Origin: an uncultured Ruminiclostridium sp.
GTDB taxonomy: Bacteria; Bacillota; Clostridia; Oscillospirales; Ruminococcaceae
DNA: 54,691 nucleotides
Assembly: GCA_949878745.1 (NCBI GenBank)
Contig: CATLBH010000016.1
Location: 1-54,691, forward strand
Direction of reading: 5' to 3'
Each line of letters starts with the position of its first letter. Position 1 is the first letter of the stretch. Made by a program: the position numbers and the translations under genes. Below the pieces are notes generated by a model. The model was not told where the DNA came from, made no database searches, and saw only the letters and a program-made list of their open reading frames with translations. This document shows, one piece after another, positions 24,148 through 32,843 of this stretch.

Positions 24148-25503
24148 TTAATATACAAAGTTGATATGCTTGCGCGCGGGGGAAGCTACTCTTTTACCAG
24201 AAAGTATTTCCAGGGCGGCGTTTATTTCCTTCCAAATGTCTTCCGGTTCAATGATCCTGTCCACAACGCCTTTTTCCATTGCGTTAAGCGCACCTGCTTC
24301 CTCCTGGGCGTATTTTTCAGCGGCGGCTTCCAGTTCTTCTTTGGTATTAAGCTTATCCGAATACAGGAAAACGGCTGCCGCCTTGGGAGTAGTGGGAGCG
24401 ATCACGGCCTGTTCCAAGGCGAGTGTGACGTCCGCGTTTGCCCCGCAGAATACCGTAAATGCGCCGCCTAATGCGTTGCCGGTTATAAGGGCTATTTTTT
24501 GCGTGGTGGAGGAGGCGTATACCTGGGTCAGCTTGGCCGCGTCGCGTACGCTTCCCGAAAGCTCGGTCTCCTTATCCGCGGCAAAGCCCTCGCTGTCCAC
24601 AACGGTTATAACGGGAATGGAAAAAGCGTCGCAAATTCCCACAAAGCGAGCAATCTTGACTGTATCTGCGGCGGTAAGCTTTCCTTCCGTCTTATCCGTG
24701 GCCACAAAGCCAACGGTTTTCCAGTTGACGCTTCCCAAAGCGGTATAGGCCGAAGCGCCGAAGTCCTCGAAAAGCTCGATAAGGCTGTCCTTGTCTGCTA
24801 TGGCCTTCACCATGGCTCCGCCCTTTAACGAAGCGTCGGGCGCGTCGGTGGGGAGAGCGAAATAATCGTTGCCCGCTACCTCCAGATTGTTCTGAGGCAG
24901 AATAGAAACGAGAGCCTTAGCCTTCTTTACCGCTTCGTCCATATTTTTTGCGGTCATACAGGAAACGCCCGCCTTTGCCGCGTTGGCGGCCGCCGACGAT
25001 CCTCCCGTGATGAATGGGGGATTGAGAAACAGCTCCGCTTTTTCGGTCATGATAACAAAATCGGCCATACAAGCCAGCGAAGCGCTTATGCCGCCGCATA
25101 CGCCGCCGATCAGAGCGATCTGGGGCGCAACGCCCGATATGGAGGCACAGGCATTGGCAATATCGCCATAAGCCGCCAGCAGATCCTGTCCCTCGGAGAT
25201 ATCCCCGCCCTTTGAATCGTAAACGGCTATAACGGGAGCACCGTTTTTCACCGCTAAAGAGTAAAGCTTGACAATCTTGCCCGCCGCCGCCTTGCACACG
25301 GCTCCGCTTTTTACCGAAACGTCCTGGACAAAAGCGTAAGCGGGACAGCCGTCGATCTGACCGTAGCCCGTTACCACGCTTCCTCCCGTATACGGCGACA
25401 ATTCGGTAAAGCTGTCCTCGTCAAACATGGAGATAAGAGTATTTCTTGCTTCGCTTGAAGCGTTTTCCAGCTTTAGCTCCGCCAAAGTCTTATTTGTATC
25501 CAC
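24148..25503 (-). CDS. Divergent acyl-CoA-type carboxyltransferase (MmdA/12S-like)
   Basis: 451 residues with two crotonase-like halves. The first contains VCGGISASLACMADFVIM (about 133-150) and the second ITGNALGGAFTVFCG (about 340-354). Both resemble the Gly-rich oxyanion sites of propionyl-CoA carboxylase beta / methylmalonyl-CoA decarboxylase alpha. It is shorter than the usual 500-520 residues and its N-terminal basic leader is abbreviated. The acyl-CoA substrate is therefore uncertain. It is the first gene of the operon, with GTG start behind GGAGG. Confidence 0.85.
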   Translation of the reverse strand: MDTNKTLAELKLENASSEARNTLISMFDEDSFTELSPYTGGSVVTGYGQIDGCPAYAFVQDVSVKSGAVCKAAAGKIVKLYSLAVKNGAPVIAVYDSKGGDISEGQDLLAAYGDIANACASISGVAPQIALIGGVCGGISASLACMADFVIMTEKAELFLNPPFITGGSSAAANAAKAGVSCMTAKNMDEAVKKAKALVSILPQNNLEVAGNDYFALPTDAPDASLKGGAMVKAIADKDSLIELFEDFGASAYTALGSVNWKTVGFVATDKTEGKLTAADTVKIARFVGICDAFSIPVITVVDSEGFAADKETELSGSVRDAAKLTQVYASSTTQKIALITGNALGGAFTVFCGANADVTLALEQAVIAPTTPKAAAVFLYSDKLNTKEELEAAAEKYAQEEAGALNAMEKGVVDRIIEPEDIWKEINAALEILSGKRVASPARKHINFVY

Positions 25504-25626
25504 TTTGTATGTTCCTCCGTTCTTGTTCCTTGTGAAATCCGTATAAGCGGCCGTGTAAAGCCGTTTATGCGGATCTTTTATCCGGCGCGGCCTTATAAGA
25601 CCAACCCGAAAAAATTTCCAATTTAT

Positions 25627-25655
25627 ATTATACTATATTGTTTGGTCAATTGCAA
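25627..25655 (-). promoter_or_regulatory. Promoter of the carboxyltransferase operon
   Basis: TTGCAA (25650-25655), 17-base spacer, TATAAT (25627-25632) on the minus strand. The 120-base leader is GC-rich with GGCCGC repeats that could pair, but no known riboswitch is recognised. Confidence 0.65.
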
Positions 25656-25762
25656 GGGGGGAATGCGAAAATTTTTAACTTTCCTCGGGTTTTCGAAGGA
25701 GTTTTACGGAAAAGCGTGTATACCTTATATAATATAATCGTTTTAGCCGTAACCCTGTTTCA

Positions 25763-26015
25763 TACTAATCCCTTTTAAAACTGTGAAATTAGGGCTTGTT
25801 TGATAATTGAGGAAATGACGGATTTTTGACCCCAAATGGTTAGCTTCAAGAAAAAAACGCAGTCAAACCGTCGTTTGACGAGGCTTTTTGACGCAGAAGA
25901 TGACCGTTTGATGGCGAAAAGACGACGTTTCCGATTTTTCAAACAAGCCATAGTGCTTTTGGCGCAATCCCTTTTTACTCTGTGGTAATTACGTCAGTTT
26001 AAAAAGGGATTGGTA
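25763..26015. repeat. TACTAATCCC repeat, long form, split by another element
   Basis: The two ends match the copies at 21041 and 34818 (TACTAATCCC... and ...AAAAAGGGATTGGTA). The repeat is interrupted at its central TA by the 159-bp element at 25792-25950, so its halves lie 160 bases apart. Confidence 0.85.
25792..25950. repeat. 159-bp MITE-like element nested in the TACTAATCCC repeat
   Basis: Terminal inverted repeats GGGCTTGTTTGA and TCAAACAAGCCA, with TA on each side as the apparent target duplication (25790-25791 and 25951-25952). Inside are further inverted parts (AAACCGTCGTTTGACG). A truncated copy in the other orientation lies at 47352. Confidence 0.85.
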
Positions 26016-26040
26016 TTAGGCGGAAAAGGTCCGTAAAAGA

Positions 26041-26075
26041 CTTTACCGTTCGAGGCTGTCCCCCGAACGGTAAAG
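26041..26075. terminator. Terminator after the ABC permease gene
   Basis: Perfect 12-bp arms CTTTACCGTTCG and CGAACGGTAAAG. The hairpin begins at the fifth base beyond the stop of the minus-strand permease gene. Confidence 0.7.
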
Positions 26076-26079
26076 ATTT

Positions 26080-27264
26080 TTATCTCAGCGCTTCTATTGG
26101 TCTGAGCCTGGCCGCCTTCAATGCGGGATATACCCCGAAAAGCGCTCCCATCAGAACCGAAAATCCGAAAGCCGCAATCACGCTTTCCAGAGGGAGCACA
26201 AACTCCACCCCCAGCACAAGACAGCCCCCGAGACAAGCGCCCAGCCCCGCCGCGATTCCTATCAGGCTTCCGAACGCCGTAAGCAGAACGCTTTCCAGAA
26301 GAAATTCTATCATTATGTCCGCGTTTCCTGCTCCGATGGATTTTTTTATTCCTATTTCCCTCGTTCTTTCCCCCACGCTGACCAGCATGGCGGTCATAAC
26401 TGTTATTCCCGACACCACAAGGCTTATTCCCGCGATCAGAGAAAGCACCGTTGTGATAATACTCAGAATATCCGTAAGCTGTCCCTTCTGGCTCTGAAAG
26501 TTGTTTATCACCAGACCGTCGGAGCTGTCCTTAAGACTGTTCACCTCTGCCGTAAGGGTTTTTGCCAGCCCTTCGTCCGCCGCGTCTTTTTCAAGGAGAA
26601 GCGCTATTTTGTCAAAGCTGGTTTTGCCCACTATATCCTGCATTGTGCTGTAAGGGAGATATACGAAATCGGGTATTATTCCCGACATAACGCTCTGAAG
26701 CCCCGTTATGCCGGATTTGGCTATTCCCACCACAAGAAATTCCCGATAGCTTCCCCCTAAAAGAATATTTATCTTCTTGCCGACTATATTGCTTCTCCCA
26801 TAGCTTTCTTCCGCCAGCACCTCATCTATTACGCAAACCGGGGCGTGATTTTCCACGTCCTTATCGTCTATAAGCCTTCCGTGCACCGCTTCTATGGAAA
26901 TTATGTCCTTTGCGTCCTGATCCACCCCCCAGGCGTAACAGTTTAGAAACTTCCCCAGAATTTTGGCCTTGCTCATTGCTCCCATAAGGGGCATGGCCTT
27001 ATTTACTCCCTTTAGCTCTCCGAACGCGGTCACGTCGTCGTCGGTCAGGTTTATTCCGCTGCCTGTCCCCGCAGCCTCCACCATCGCGGAATTTATCCCC
27101 ATGGTCAGCATGGTTGAGTTTATCTCCCGAGTACCCACCGAACCTATGCCCGATATCACCACCACCGCGAAAACGCCCACCGCCACGCTACACAAGGTGA
27201 GAAGTGAGCGGCTTTTTCCTCTTTTTATGCTGCGAAAAGCCGAGATCGCTTTGCTTCCTGTCAT
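26080..27264 (-). CDS. MacB/FtsX-type ABC transporter permease
   Basis: 394 residues. TM1 at about 20-42 is followed by a large extracytoplasmic MacB_PCD domain (about 45-265), then three TM helices of the FtsX domain with GERTREIGIKKSIGA (about 308-322). This is the mechanotransmission-type exporter permease. Its ATPase gene ends 21 bases upstream. The adaptor gene lies divergently at 28441. The cargo may be a peptide, antibiotic or lipid. Confidence 0.92.
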   Translation of the reverse strand: MTGSKAISAFRSIKRGKSRSLLTLCSVAVGVFAVVVISGIGSVGTREINSTMLTMGINSAMVEAAGTGSGINLTDDDVTAFGELKGVNKAMPLMGAMSKAKILGKFLNCYAWGVDQDAKDIISIEAVHGRLIDDKDVENHAPVCVIDEVLAEESYGRSNIVGKKINILLGGSYREFLVVGIAKSGITGLQSVMSGIIPDFVYLPYSTMQDIVGKTSFDKIALLLEKDAADEGLAKTLTAEVNSLKDSSDGLVINNFQSQKGQLTDILSIITTVLSLIAGISLVVSGITVMTAMLVSVGERTREIGIKKSIGAGNADIMIEFLLESVLLTAFGSLIGIAAGLGACLGGCLVLGVEFVLPLESVIAAFGFSVLMGALFGVYPALKAARLRPIEALR

Positions 27265-27285
27265 TTTACGCTTCCTTTCGTTTTT

Positions 27286-27951
27286 CTATACGACCACTTT
27301 TCCGTCGGATATTCTTATCTGTCTGTCCGCCGTCAAGGCCGCTTTTTCGTCATGGGTAATAAGTACCACTGTTTTCCCTATACGGTTCAGCCCGTGAAGC
27401 ATTTCCATTACGTCGGTTCCCGAACGGCTGTCCAGGTTGCCACATGGCTCGTCTGCCAGTATAAGGGGAGCGTCGGCGGCGAAGGCGCGGGCGATCGCCA
27501 CCCTTTGCTGCTGTCCGCCCGAAAGCTCCGAGGGGAGGTGATTCGCTCTTTTTTCCAGCCCCACCGCTTCAAGAGCCTCCGTCACTATCCTTTTTCTGGA
27601 GGAAGCCTCCGTTTTTCGGTATATTAGGGGCAACTCCACGTTCTCCGCAGCGGTAAGGGACGGAATAAGATTAAAGCCCTGAAAAACAAAGCTTATTTTT
27701 CGGCTTCTTATACGGCTTAGTTCACCGGAGCCGAGAAGCGAAATATCAGCCCCGTCGAGAGTGTATTTTCCCTCGGTGGGGATATCGAGACAACCCATAA
27801 TGTTCATAAGAGTGGTTTTTCCTGAACCCGAAGCCCCCACTATGGCGATAAACTCTCCGTCCCTTATTTCCAGCGAAACTCCGTCCAGCGCCTTTACCTT
27901 GATCCCGCCGTCGGTGGAATAGATCTTAGTCAGATTTTCCGTTACTATCAT
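27286..27951 (-). CDS. MacB-type ABC transporter ATP-binding protein
   Basis: 221 residues. Walker [10 protein letters not shown] (about 39-47), Q-loop [13 protein letters not shown], signature [15 protein letters not shown] (about 138-152), Walker [14 protein letters not shown] and H-loop LITHDEK are all present. It belongs to the LolD/MacB subfamily. ATG at 27951 follows AGGAGG and lies inside the 3' end of the small Cys-rich gene (26-base overlap). Confidence 0.95.
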   Translation of the reverse strand: MIVTENLTKIYSTDGGIKVKALDGVSLEIRDGEFIAIVGASGSGKTTLMNIMGCLDIPTEGKYTLDGADISLLGSGELSRIRSRKISFVFQGFNLIPSLTAAENVELPLIYRKTEASSRKRIVTEALEAVGLEKRANHLPSELSGGQQQRVAIARAFAADAPLILADEPCGNLDSRSGTDVMEMLHGLNRIGKTVVLITHDEKAALTADRQIRISDGKVVV

Positions 27952-28084
27952 CCTCTTCCTCCTTTCTCTCGTCAAAATAAACACATGGGGAGGAAATTAC
28001 GTCGGTTATCCTTCCATATTCGTCCAGACAGCAGTATCCGTCCTTTTGATGCTTGCAGTTTTCGCTGCACAATATCAGATTCAT
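27926..28084 (-). CDS. Small Cys-rich protein (52 aa) overlapping the ABC ATPase gene
   Basis: The frame starts MNLILCSENCKHQKDGYCCL, continues DEYGRITDVISSPCVYF and ends in an acidic tail. The CxxxC...CC...C.YF pattern matches a family of small Clostridial proteins, often carried in databases under an unlikely dehydratase name. Six Cys suggest metal binding. A GGAAGG site precedes the ATG by eight bases. It overlaps the ATPase start and is the first gene of the exporter operon. Confidence 0.75.
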   Translation of the reverse strand: MNLILCSENCKHQKDGYCCLDEYGRITDVISSPCVYFDERKEEEDDSNGKSD

Positions 28085-28208
28085 TTCTTTCGCCTTCCTT
28101 TCTCATTTCAAAAATATTCTGTACTTGAAATTCGGGTTTATACCAAAATTATCTTACCCGAACAAAAAATTTCCGACTTAAAAAGATCGGCGCCTTTTTA
28201 ATCCGAAT

Positions 28209-28375
28209 TAGGGAACCGCTGATTAAATCGGTGTGTGCATATTGCGCGGCAGATTTTTCGTCAGATTATACAAATTTGACGCAGGCGGGCTAGCGCCCGT
28301 CAAGGAGAAGTTGTGCAATCTGACGGAAAATATGCAAGCAAGATGTGCGCATCCGATTTAATCAGTGGTTCCTTA
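28209..28375. repeat. 167-bp MITE-like element, CTGATTAAATCGG family, copy 1
   Basis: Ends TAGGGAACCGCTGATTAAAT and ATTTAATCAGTGGTTCCTTA are inverted repeats. The interior, including CAGGCGGGCTAGCGCCCGTC, is about 97 percent identical by eye to the copy at 35339. It fills the divergent promoter region between the exporter operon and its adaptor gene. Confidence 0.9.
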
Positions 28376-28440
28376 GTATAACGCGGGAGCATTTTGGCAA
28401 AATATTAAGGCAATATCGAAAAAGAAAGGAAAATAGAAAT

Positions 28441-29130
28441 ATGACAAAAGGCAGGAAAATTTTTTCCATACTTAAAACCGTTTTAATATCCGCTCTTATT
28501 TTTTCGGCGGCGTATATAGCCTTCGCGGTGCCGGAGGCTGCGGAAACGTTTATGCCCGTTGTGGGAACCATAGGGCTTGAAGCTTGCGAGTATAAGCCTT
28601 ATGTTACCGCCAAGGGGGCCATCGTTAAAAAAGGGGAGCAATTCTGCGCGGTGGTAGCGGTGAACGAAGCTGATATTTCCCTGGTGGAGACGGGGCAAAG
28701 CGTTATACTGTCCGGCGCCGCCTTCCCCGACGGAAGCTATTCGGGAACGGTGAACAGCATTTCAGATACGGCCTACACCTCGGCGCTAAGCTCGGTATCG
28801 GCACCCGAAACGGTGGTTGACGTGGTCGTATTTATAGATGAGGGAGACACCTCTAAACTTCGGACGGGATATTCGGTAACGGCTCAGTTAAAAACAGGAG
28901 AAGAGCGAACGCTCAATATGCTGCCTTATTCGGCGATATGCCAGGACGACAGGGGAGAATACGTGTACGTTTTAAAAAACAATACGGCGGTAAGACGGGA
29001 CATCGTCACGGGAATGGAGCTGTCGGATAAAACGGAGATAATTTCGGGAGTTACGGCGGAAGATAGGGTTTTAAGCTCGCCGAAGCTGGTTTATGACGGG
29101 GGAAGGGTGAGAGTGAACCCGTCCGACTGA
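28441..29130 (+). CDS. Membrane-fusion (HlyD/MacA-like) adaptor protein, short
   Basis: 229 residues. One N-terminal membrane helix (KTVLISALIFSAAYIAFA) is followed by a beta-barrel and membrane-proximal domain with TGQSVILSGAAFPDGSYSGTV and LRTGYSVTAQL, typical of the C-terminal domains of MacA/HlyD adaptors. The alpha-hairpin is essentially absent, so it is shorter than the usual 350-400 residues. It likely works with the MacB-type transporter encoded divergently. An in-frame start at 28345 lies in the adjacent repeat and is rejected; ATG at 28441 follows AAAGGA. Confidence 0.8.
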   Translation: MTKGRKIFSILKTVLISALIFSAAYIAFAVPEAAETFMPVVGTIGLEACEYKPYVTAKGAIVKKGEQFCAVVAVNEADISLVETGQSVILSGAAFPDGSYSGTVNSISDTAYTSALSSVSAPETVVDVVVFIDEGDTSKLRTGYSVTAQLKTGEERTLNMLPYSAICQDDRGEYVYVLKNNTAVRRDIVTGMELSDKTEIISGVTAEDRVLSSPKLVYDGGRVRVNPSD

Positions 29131-29167
29131 TATCGCTCCCTTTGGTATGAATTCGGGAGCAAAAAAG

Positions 29168-29265
29168 CGGGCGAAGCCGCCGCTTGGTATTCGGAAAACA
29201 AAACTTTACTATTATAAAGCGTTTTTTAAGTTTGTTTTCCGCACACCAAACGGCGGCTTCGTCCG
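29168..29265. repeat. Long hairpin repeat downstream of the adaptor gene
   Basis: Arms CGGGCGAAGCCGCCG and CGGCGGCTTCGTCCG, extended inward by GGAAAACAAA.CTT and AAGTTTGTTTTCC. It resembles the element at 2941 at its left edge and may act as terminator for the adaptor gene. The rest of 29131-29600 shows no gene. Confidence 0.65.
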
Positions 29266-29600
29266 TTTTCCCCGTTAACTTTACTTTTTCTCTCAATCCT
29301 CTGAAAACCGAAAGCACCGCTCCGAAAATTTTGCTTTAACGCACATCATCGCGAAAGTTGACGTACGTCGGCTTTGGTAACGGCAATATTCCGATTACCG
29401 TACAGTTAAAAAGAAAAATCGTTTTCGGAATATTGAGTTTTGCAGTGTTTCCCGGCCATTTATGTAAAGATTTCCCGTAAAATATTATAACACATACTTT
29501 GTAATTTCGCACCTGCATTTTACGAAAAAAAACTGCATTTTACGACCTGAACAAGTTTTGAACCGAAAACAGTGAGACTGCTCCCGATAATAAACAAAAA

Positions 29601-29628
29601 CCGATACTCTTTTTTAAAGGAGTGTCGG
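29601..29628 (-). terminator. Terminator of the DRTGG gene
   Basis: Arms CCGATACTC and GAGTGTCGG (one G-U pair), followed on the minus strand by a T-rich tract, 15 bases beyond the stop at 29644. Confidence 0.55.
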
Positions 29629-29643
29629 CTTTAATGACGTTTT

Positions 29644-29994
29644 TCAGAGCTGTCTGTTACCGCCGAGACCCGCTTCGTACAGTCTTCCGCATGCCTCGAA
29701 CATTCTTAAATTGGTCGCCAGAACGGGAAGATTCACCTCCGAAGCTAAGCTGATGATGCTTTCATCGGGGGTTTTTCCTCTTACAAACACTATGCAGACT
29801 ATCCCCATTATATCGGCGGTACTGACAACCTGAGGGTTGTTAAGACCCGTCAGCAAAACGGCGTTGTCCTTTATGTATGCCAGCACATCACTCATTAAGT
29901 CGGAACCACAGGCGGTGCGCACTTCTCTTGACAGCATAGTCTGCCCCGTGATTACGCTCGCGTCCAGCAGGTCTTTAACATCGTTGACAGTCAT
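29644..29994 (-). CDS. DRTGG-domain protein
   Basis: 116 residues, one alpha/beta domain. SDVLAYIKDNAVLLTGLNNPQ and MGIVCIVFVRGKTPDESIISLA followed by LPVLATNLRMFEACGRLYEAGL fit the DRTGG fold. That fold is found as a regulatory domain in some phosphotransacetylases and as a stand-alone gene near Clostridial hydrogenases. No hydrogenase is in the window. It probably binds a small ligand. ATG at 29994 follows AAAGGA. A palindrome-free AT-rich gap separates it from bofA. Confidence 0.75.
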   Translation of the reverse strand: MTVNDVKDLLDASVITGQTMLSREVRTACGSDLMSDVLAYIKDNAVLLTGLNNPQVVSTADIMGIVCIVFVRGKTPDESIISLASEVNLPVLATNLRMFEACGRLYEAGLGGNRQL

Positions 29995-30165
29995 ATTATC
30001 ACCAGTCCTTTTCTTTTTTCCGAGTCTATGCAATAATTATAACATATTCAATATAAAATTTCAACAATTTGATAAAAATTTTATATATATTAAAAAAATA
30101 AAACAGAGTTTTTTACCACTCTATTTTACTTTTTGTTAAAATTTATATTAAAATTACTATATGTA

Positions 30166-30417
30166 TTATATTACAAACATTATTAAAATAAGTCCTATAA
30201 CACCCGGGATTCCCAGCGCGGTGGAGACCAGTACGGTTGCATAATTAACCGCAATGCCGCAGCCCATGATTCCGCTTATCAATGCGGCAGTCACAAGGGA
30301 ACACAATCCGGCCAGGGAATTTAAAAGCATTGATTTAATCGGTTTTTTCCGACCTCCGCATAGCCGAAAATACATAAATAGGGCTATTGCGGCTAAGGTA
30401 AGGGTTATCGCTTCCAT
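30166..30417 (-). CDS. BofA-family protein (pro-sigma-K processing inhibitor type)
   Basis: 83 residues, with two to three membrane helices and ending with the BofA pattern NYATVLVSTALGIPGVIGLIL. In Bacillus BofA restrains the SpoIVFB protease that activates sigma-K. Many Clostridial homologues are retained without a studied role. It directly follows the YaaL-like gene (16-base gap), the same order as yaaL-bofA in Bacillus. Confidence 0.85.
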   Translation of the reverse strand: MEAITLTLAAIALFMYFRLCGGRKKPIKSMLLNSLAGLCSLVTAALISGIMGCGIAVNYATVLVSTALGIPGVIGLILIMFVI

Positions 30418-30433
30418 TTTCGGAGTCCTTTCT

Positions 30434-30664
30434 TTATTGCCTTTCTATGTAATTTATCGTGATTCCTTTTTCCTTGGCTGTTTTCAGGAGATGAGCGTAA
30501 CGATGTTTAAGAGACATTTGTTCATAAATCAAGGACTCTATGAGCAAATCGTCGGTAGTCAGGTTGAAAAGTTGCTCGTTTTTGGCGATACGATCCGATA
30601 ACTGTTCTATTTCGGATAGAATTCGGGTTTTTTCGGGTGAGGAGTTGTCCTTTATTTTTAGCAT
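30434..30664 (-). CDS. DUF2508 (YaaL-like) protein
   Basis: 76 residues, soluble and helical. The pattern ILSEIEQLSDRIAKNEQLFNL...LIESLIYEQMSLKHRYAHLLKTAKEKGI is the YaaL/DUF2508 core, ending in an amphipathic segment. The AAGGAAGG site is close to ATG. The yaaL-bofA pairing supports both calls; recR, which precedes them in Bacillus, is not here. Confidence 0.85.
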   Translation of the reverse strand: MLKIKDNSSPEKTRILSEIEQLSDRIAKNEQLFNLTTDDLLIESLIYEQMSLKHRYAHLLKTAKEKGITINYIERQ

Positions 30665-30776
30665 TTTTTACGCCGCCTTCCTTGTTTTTTTTATTTATAT
30701 GAGTAAGGCGGGGGAATTATTACTGTTTTGACGATAGTTTTTATTTTATAAAAAAGCAAAGCTGCCCGAATGACAA

Positions 30777-30814
30777 AATCCCGACTCCGACATTTTTTTG
30801 CCGAAGCCGGGATT
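30777..30814 (-). terminator. Terminator after the decarboxylase beta subunit gene
   Basis: Imperfect arms AATCCCG.CT.CG and CG.AG.CGGGATT about 37 bases past the stop at 30851. The T-tract is short. Confidence 0.5.
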
Positions 30815-30850
30815 ATGTTTTCGAAGCGGCGCCTTGCCCGCTTTAATTTT

Positions 30851-32041
30851 TTAGCCGAATATGGAGAGCAGTACGCCCGCCGCAACCGCCGAGCCTATAA
30901 CTCCCGACACGTTAGGTCCCATAGCGTGCATCAAAAGGAAGTTTGAAGGATCGGTCTCCGCGCCAACCTTCTGGCTCACTCTCGCCGCCATAGGCACCGC
31001 CGAAACGCCCGCCGAGCCTATAAGGGGGTTTATCGTTCCGCCGCTGAGCTTATTCATAAGCTTGGCGAAAAGTACGCCCGCCGCGGTACCGATACTGAAC
31101 GCGATAAGTCCCAAAAGTATAATGGCCAAAGTCTCTATGCTGAGGAAGTTGGCGGCGGTGGCGGTGGCGCCGACCGTAACGCCCAGCATAATTGTTACGA
31201 TATTCATAAGCTCGTTCTGAGCGGTCTTGACAAGTCTGTCCACAACTCCGCTTTCTCTGAAAAGGTTGCCCAACATAAGCATACCCACAAGAGCGGTAGC
31301 GTCGGGAACTATAAAGGATACCAGAATGGTTACCGCTATGGGGAAAATGATTCTTTCGCGCTTGGAAACGGTGCGAAGCTGCTTCATTCTGATTGAGCGC
31401 TCCTTTTTGGTGGTGAGAGCCAGCATAATGGGGCGCTGAATAAAGGGTACAAGCGCCATATAAGAATATGCCGCCACGGCGATGGAGCCTAACATTTCCG
31501 GCGCCAGCTTAGAGGTCACAAATATGGCGGTAGGACCGTCCGCGCCACCTATGATTCCTATCGAAGCCGCCTGTTCCATCGTGAAGGAGGTTATTCCCGT
31601 CATACTTAAGAGACAAGCGCCGATAAAGGTGAAGAAAATACCCGCCTGAGCCGCCGCGCCCAGAAGAAAGCTCTTCGGATTCGCGATAAGGGGACCGAAG
31701 TCGGTCATGGTTCCTATTCCCAAAAAGATAAGCGGAGGGAAAAGCTGAAGCTTTACGCCTAAGTAAAGTATGTCCAGAAGGCCTCCGTCGTGAAGCACCT
31801 GACCGTAGTCAATGTTTCCGGTCATAAAAAATTCGGGATGATAAAGCTCCGCGCCCGGAATGTTGGTAAGTGCCATACCGAAAGCGATGGGCAGGAGAAG
31901 TAAAGGCTCGAATTTCTTTACGATGGCAAGATACATCAGCAGGAAGGAAAGTAAGATCATAACGCCCTGCTGCCATGAAATATTAGCAAAAGCGGATTCC
32001 GCCGCCAATGTTTTTATGGTTTCCCAAAAAGTTTCTAACAT
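30851..32041 (-). CDS. oadB: Na+-transporting decarboxylase beta subunit
   Basis: A 396-residue integral membrane protein with about ten helices. [21 protein letters not shown] (around residues 175-195) contains the conserved Asp of the sodium path. [12 protein letters not shown] and [17 protein letters not shown] match the OadB/MmdB/GcdB family. It uses decarboxylation of carboxybiotin to pump Na+ out of the cell. It is transcribed after the gamma subunit (38-base gap) from the promoter at 32618. The alpha/biotin subunits are in a separate operon at 22303-25503. Confidence 0.95.
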   Translation of the reverse strand: MLETFWETIKTLAAESAFANISWQQGVMILLSFLLMYLAIVKKFEPLLLLPIAFGMALTNIPGAELYHPEFFMTGNIDYGQVLHDGGLLDILYLGVKLQLFPPLIFLGIGTMTDFGPLIANPKSFLLGAAAQAGIFFTFIGACLLSMTGITSFTMEQAASIGIIGGADGPTAIFVTSKLAPEMLGSIAVAAYSYMALVPFIQRPIMLALTTKKERSIRMKQLRTVSKRERIIFPIAVTILVSFIVPDATALVGMLMLGNLFRESGVVDRLVKTAQNELMNIVTIMLGVTVGATATAANFLSIETLAIILLGLIAFSIGTAAGVLFAKLMNKLSGGTINPLIGSAGVSAVPMAARVSQKVGAETDPSNFLLMHAMGPNVSGVIGSAVAAGVLLSIFG

Positions 32042-32079
32042 TTGCTTTTTTCCTTTCTATAGTTGTTTTATCCGCTTTT

Positions 32080-32532
32080 TCAGAAGGGCCTTGTGTTTTC
32101 TTGTACGCCCGCCGCGCTCCAGTTTCCGCGAAGCGCTTTTTCCTTTCTCTTTACGGAGGCGATCCTGTACATTTTTCCGTCCGCTTCTCCGTAGGCGGCT
32201 ACAGCCGCGGCGATTACCGCAATAATTTCGCCGTCGTCCTCGTCAAAACCGTCACTCGCGTATTCGTTTTCGCTTTCCGCTTTTTCGGGAACACTTGCGG
32301 AAGCTGCCGCAGGAGCGGGAACGGACTTCGTATTTTTAGGTGCGCCGGCCTTGGACTTAAAATCGATGTTAAGAACTTTTCCCAGCATCCACAGTATAAA
32401 TACCAGCAGCACCAATATCAGGAAGACCACCACAATACCCGTTACCAGCGTCGACCACATCATATCAATATGTTCGGACGGCACCGTGGCTCCCTTTGTT
32501 ACGGAGGTCAGAAGCTTAGCGATTTCAACCAT
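32080..32532 (-). CDS. oadG: Na+-pumping decarboxylase gamma subunit (OadG family)
   Basis: 150 residues. One membrane helix (LVTGIVVVFLILVLLVFILWML, about 27-48) is followed by a Lys/Ala/Pro linker with acidic stretch and a C-terminal DDGEIIAVIAAAVAAYGE segment. This is the usual layout of Firmicutes OadG proteins that tether the carboxyltransferase to the beta subunit. It is the first gene of the oadGB pair, with AAGGAG before ATG. Confidence 0.88.
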   Translation of the reverse strand: MVEIAKLLTSVTKGATVPSEHIDMMWSTLVTGIVVVFLILVLLVFILWMLGKVLNIDFKSKAGAPKNTKSVPAPAAASASVPEKAESENEYASDGFDEDDGEIIAVIAAAVAAYGEADGKMYRIASVKRKEKALRGNWSAAGVQENTRPF

Positions 32533-32617
32533 AACCTTATCTCCTTTTTATCATAATATCTTAAGCCAATTCGGGGAAATTTCACCCGAAAATTAACTTT
32601 TCATCAAATCAAAACTA

Positions 32618-32646
32618 ATTATACAATATTTTCCGAAAAATTTCAA
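32618..32646 (-). promoter_or_regulatory. Promoter of oadGB
   Basis: TTGAAA (32641-32646), 17-base spacer, TATAAT (32618-32623) on the minus strand. Confidence 0.7.
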
Positions 32647-32737
32647 TAACTATCGCCAAATAAAATAAGAAAATTTTAGGAATTTTTTTTGTTTATTTTT
32701 TCGCTGTAAAAAATTATGTTTTTGGCTTACTTTTTTG

Positions 32738-32766
32738 TTGATTTTAACTGAAATATGTGGTAAAAT
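32738..32766 (+). promoter_or_regulatory. Promoter of the zinc-ribbon membrane protein gene
   Basis: TTGATT (32738-32743), 17-base spacer, TAAAAT (32761-32766), divergent from the oadGB promoter about 90 bases away. Confidence 0.55.
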
Positions 32767-32843
32767 TGTTATGGGTATTTTTATCGCCCCGAATTCTCTT
32801 CGGTCGTTTTTACAATAAAGCGGATCGGGAAAGGAATATATAA

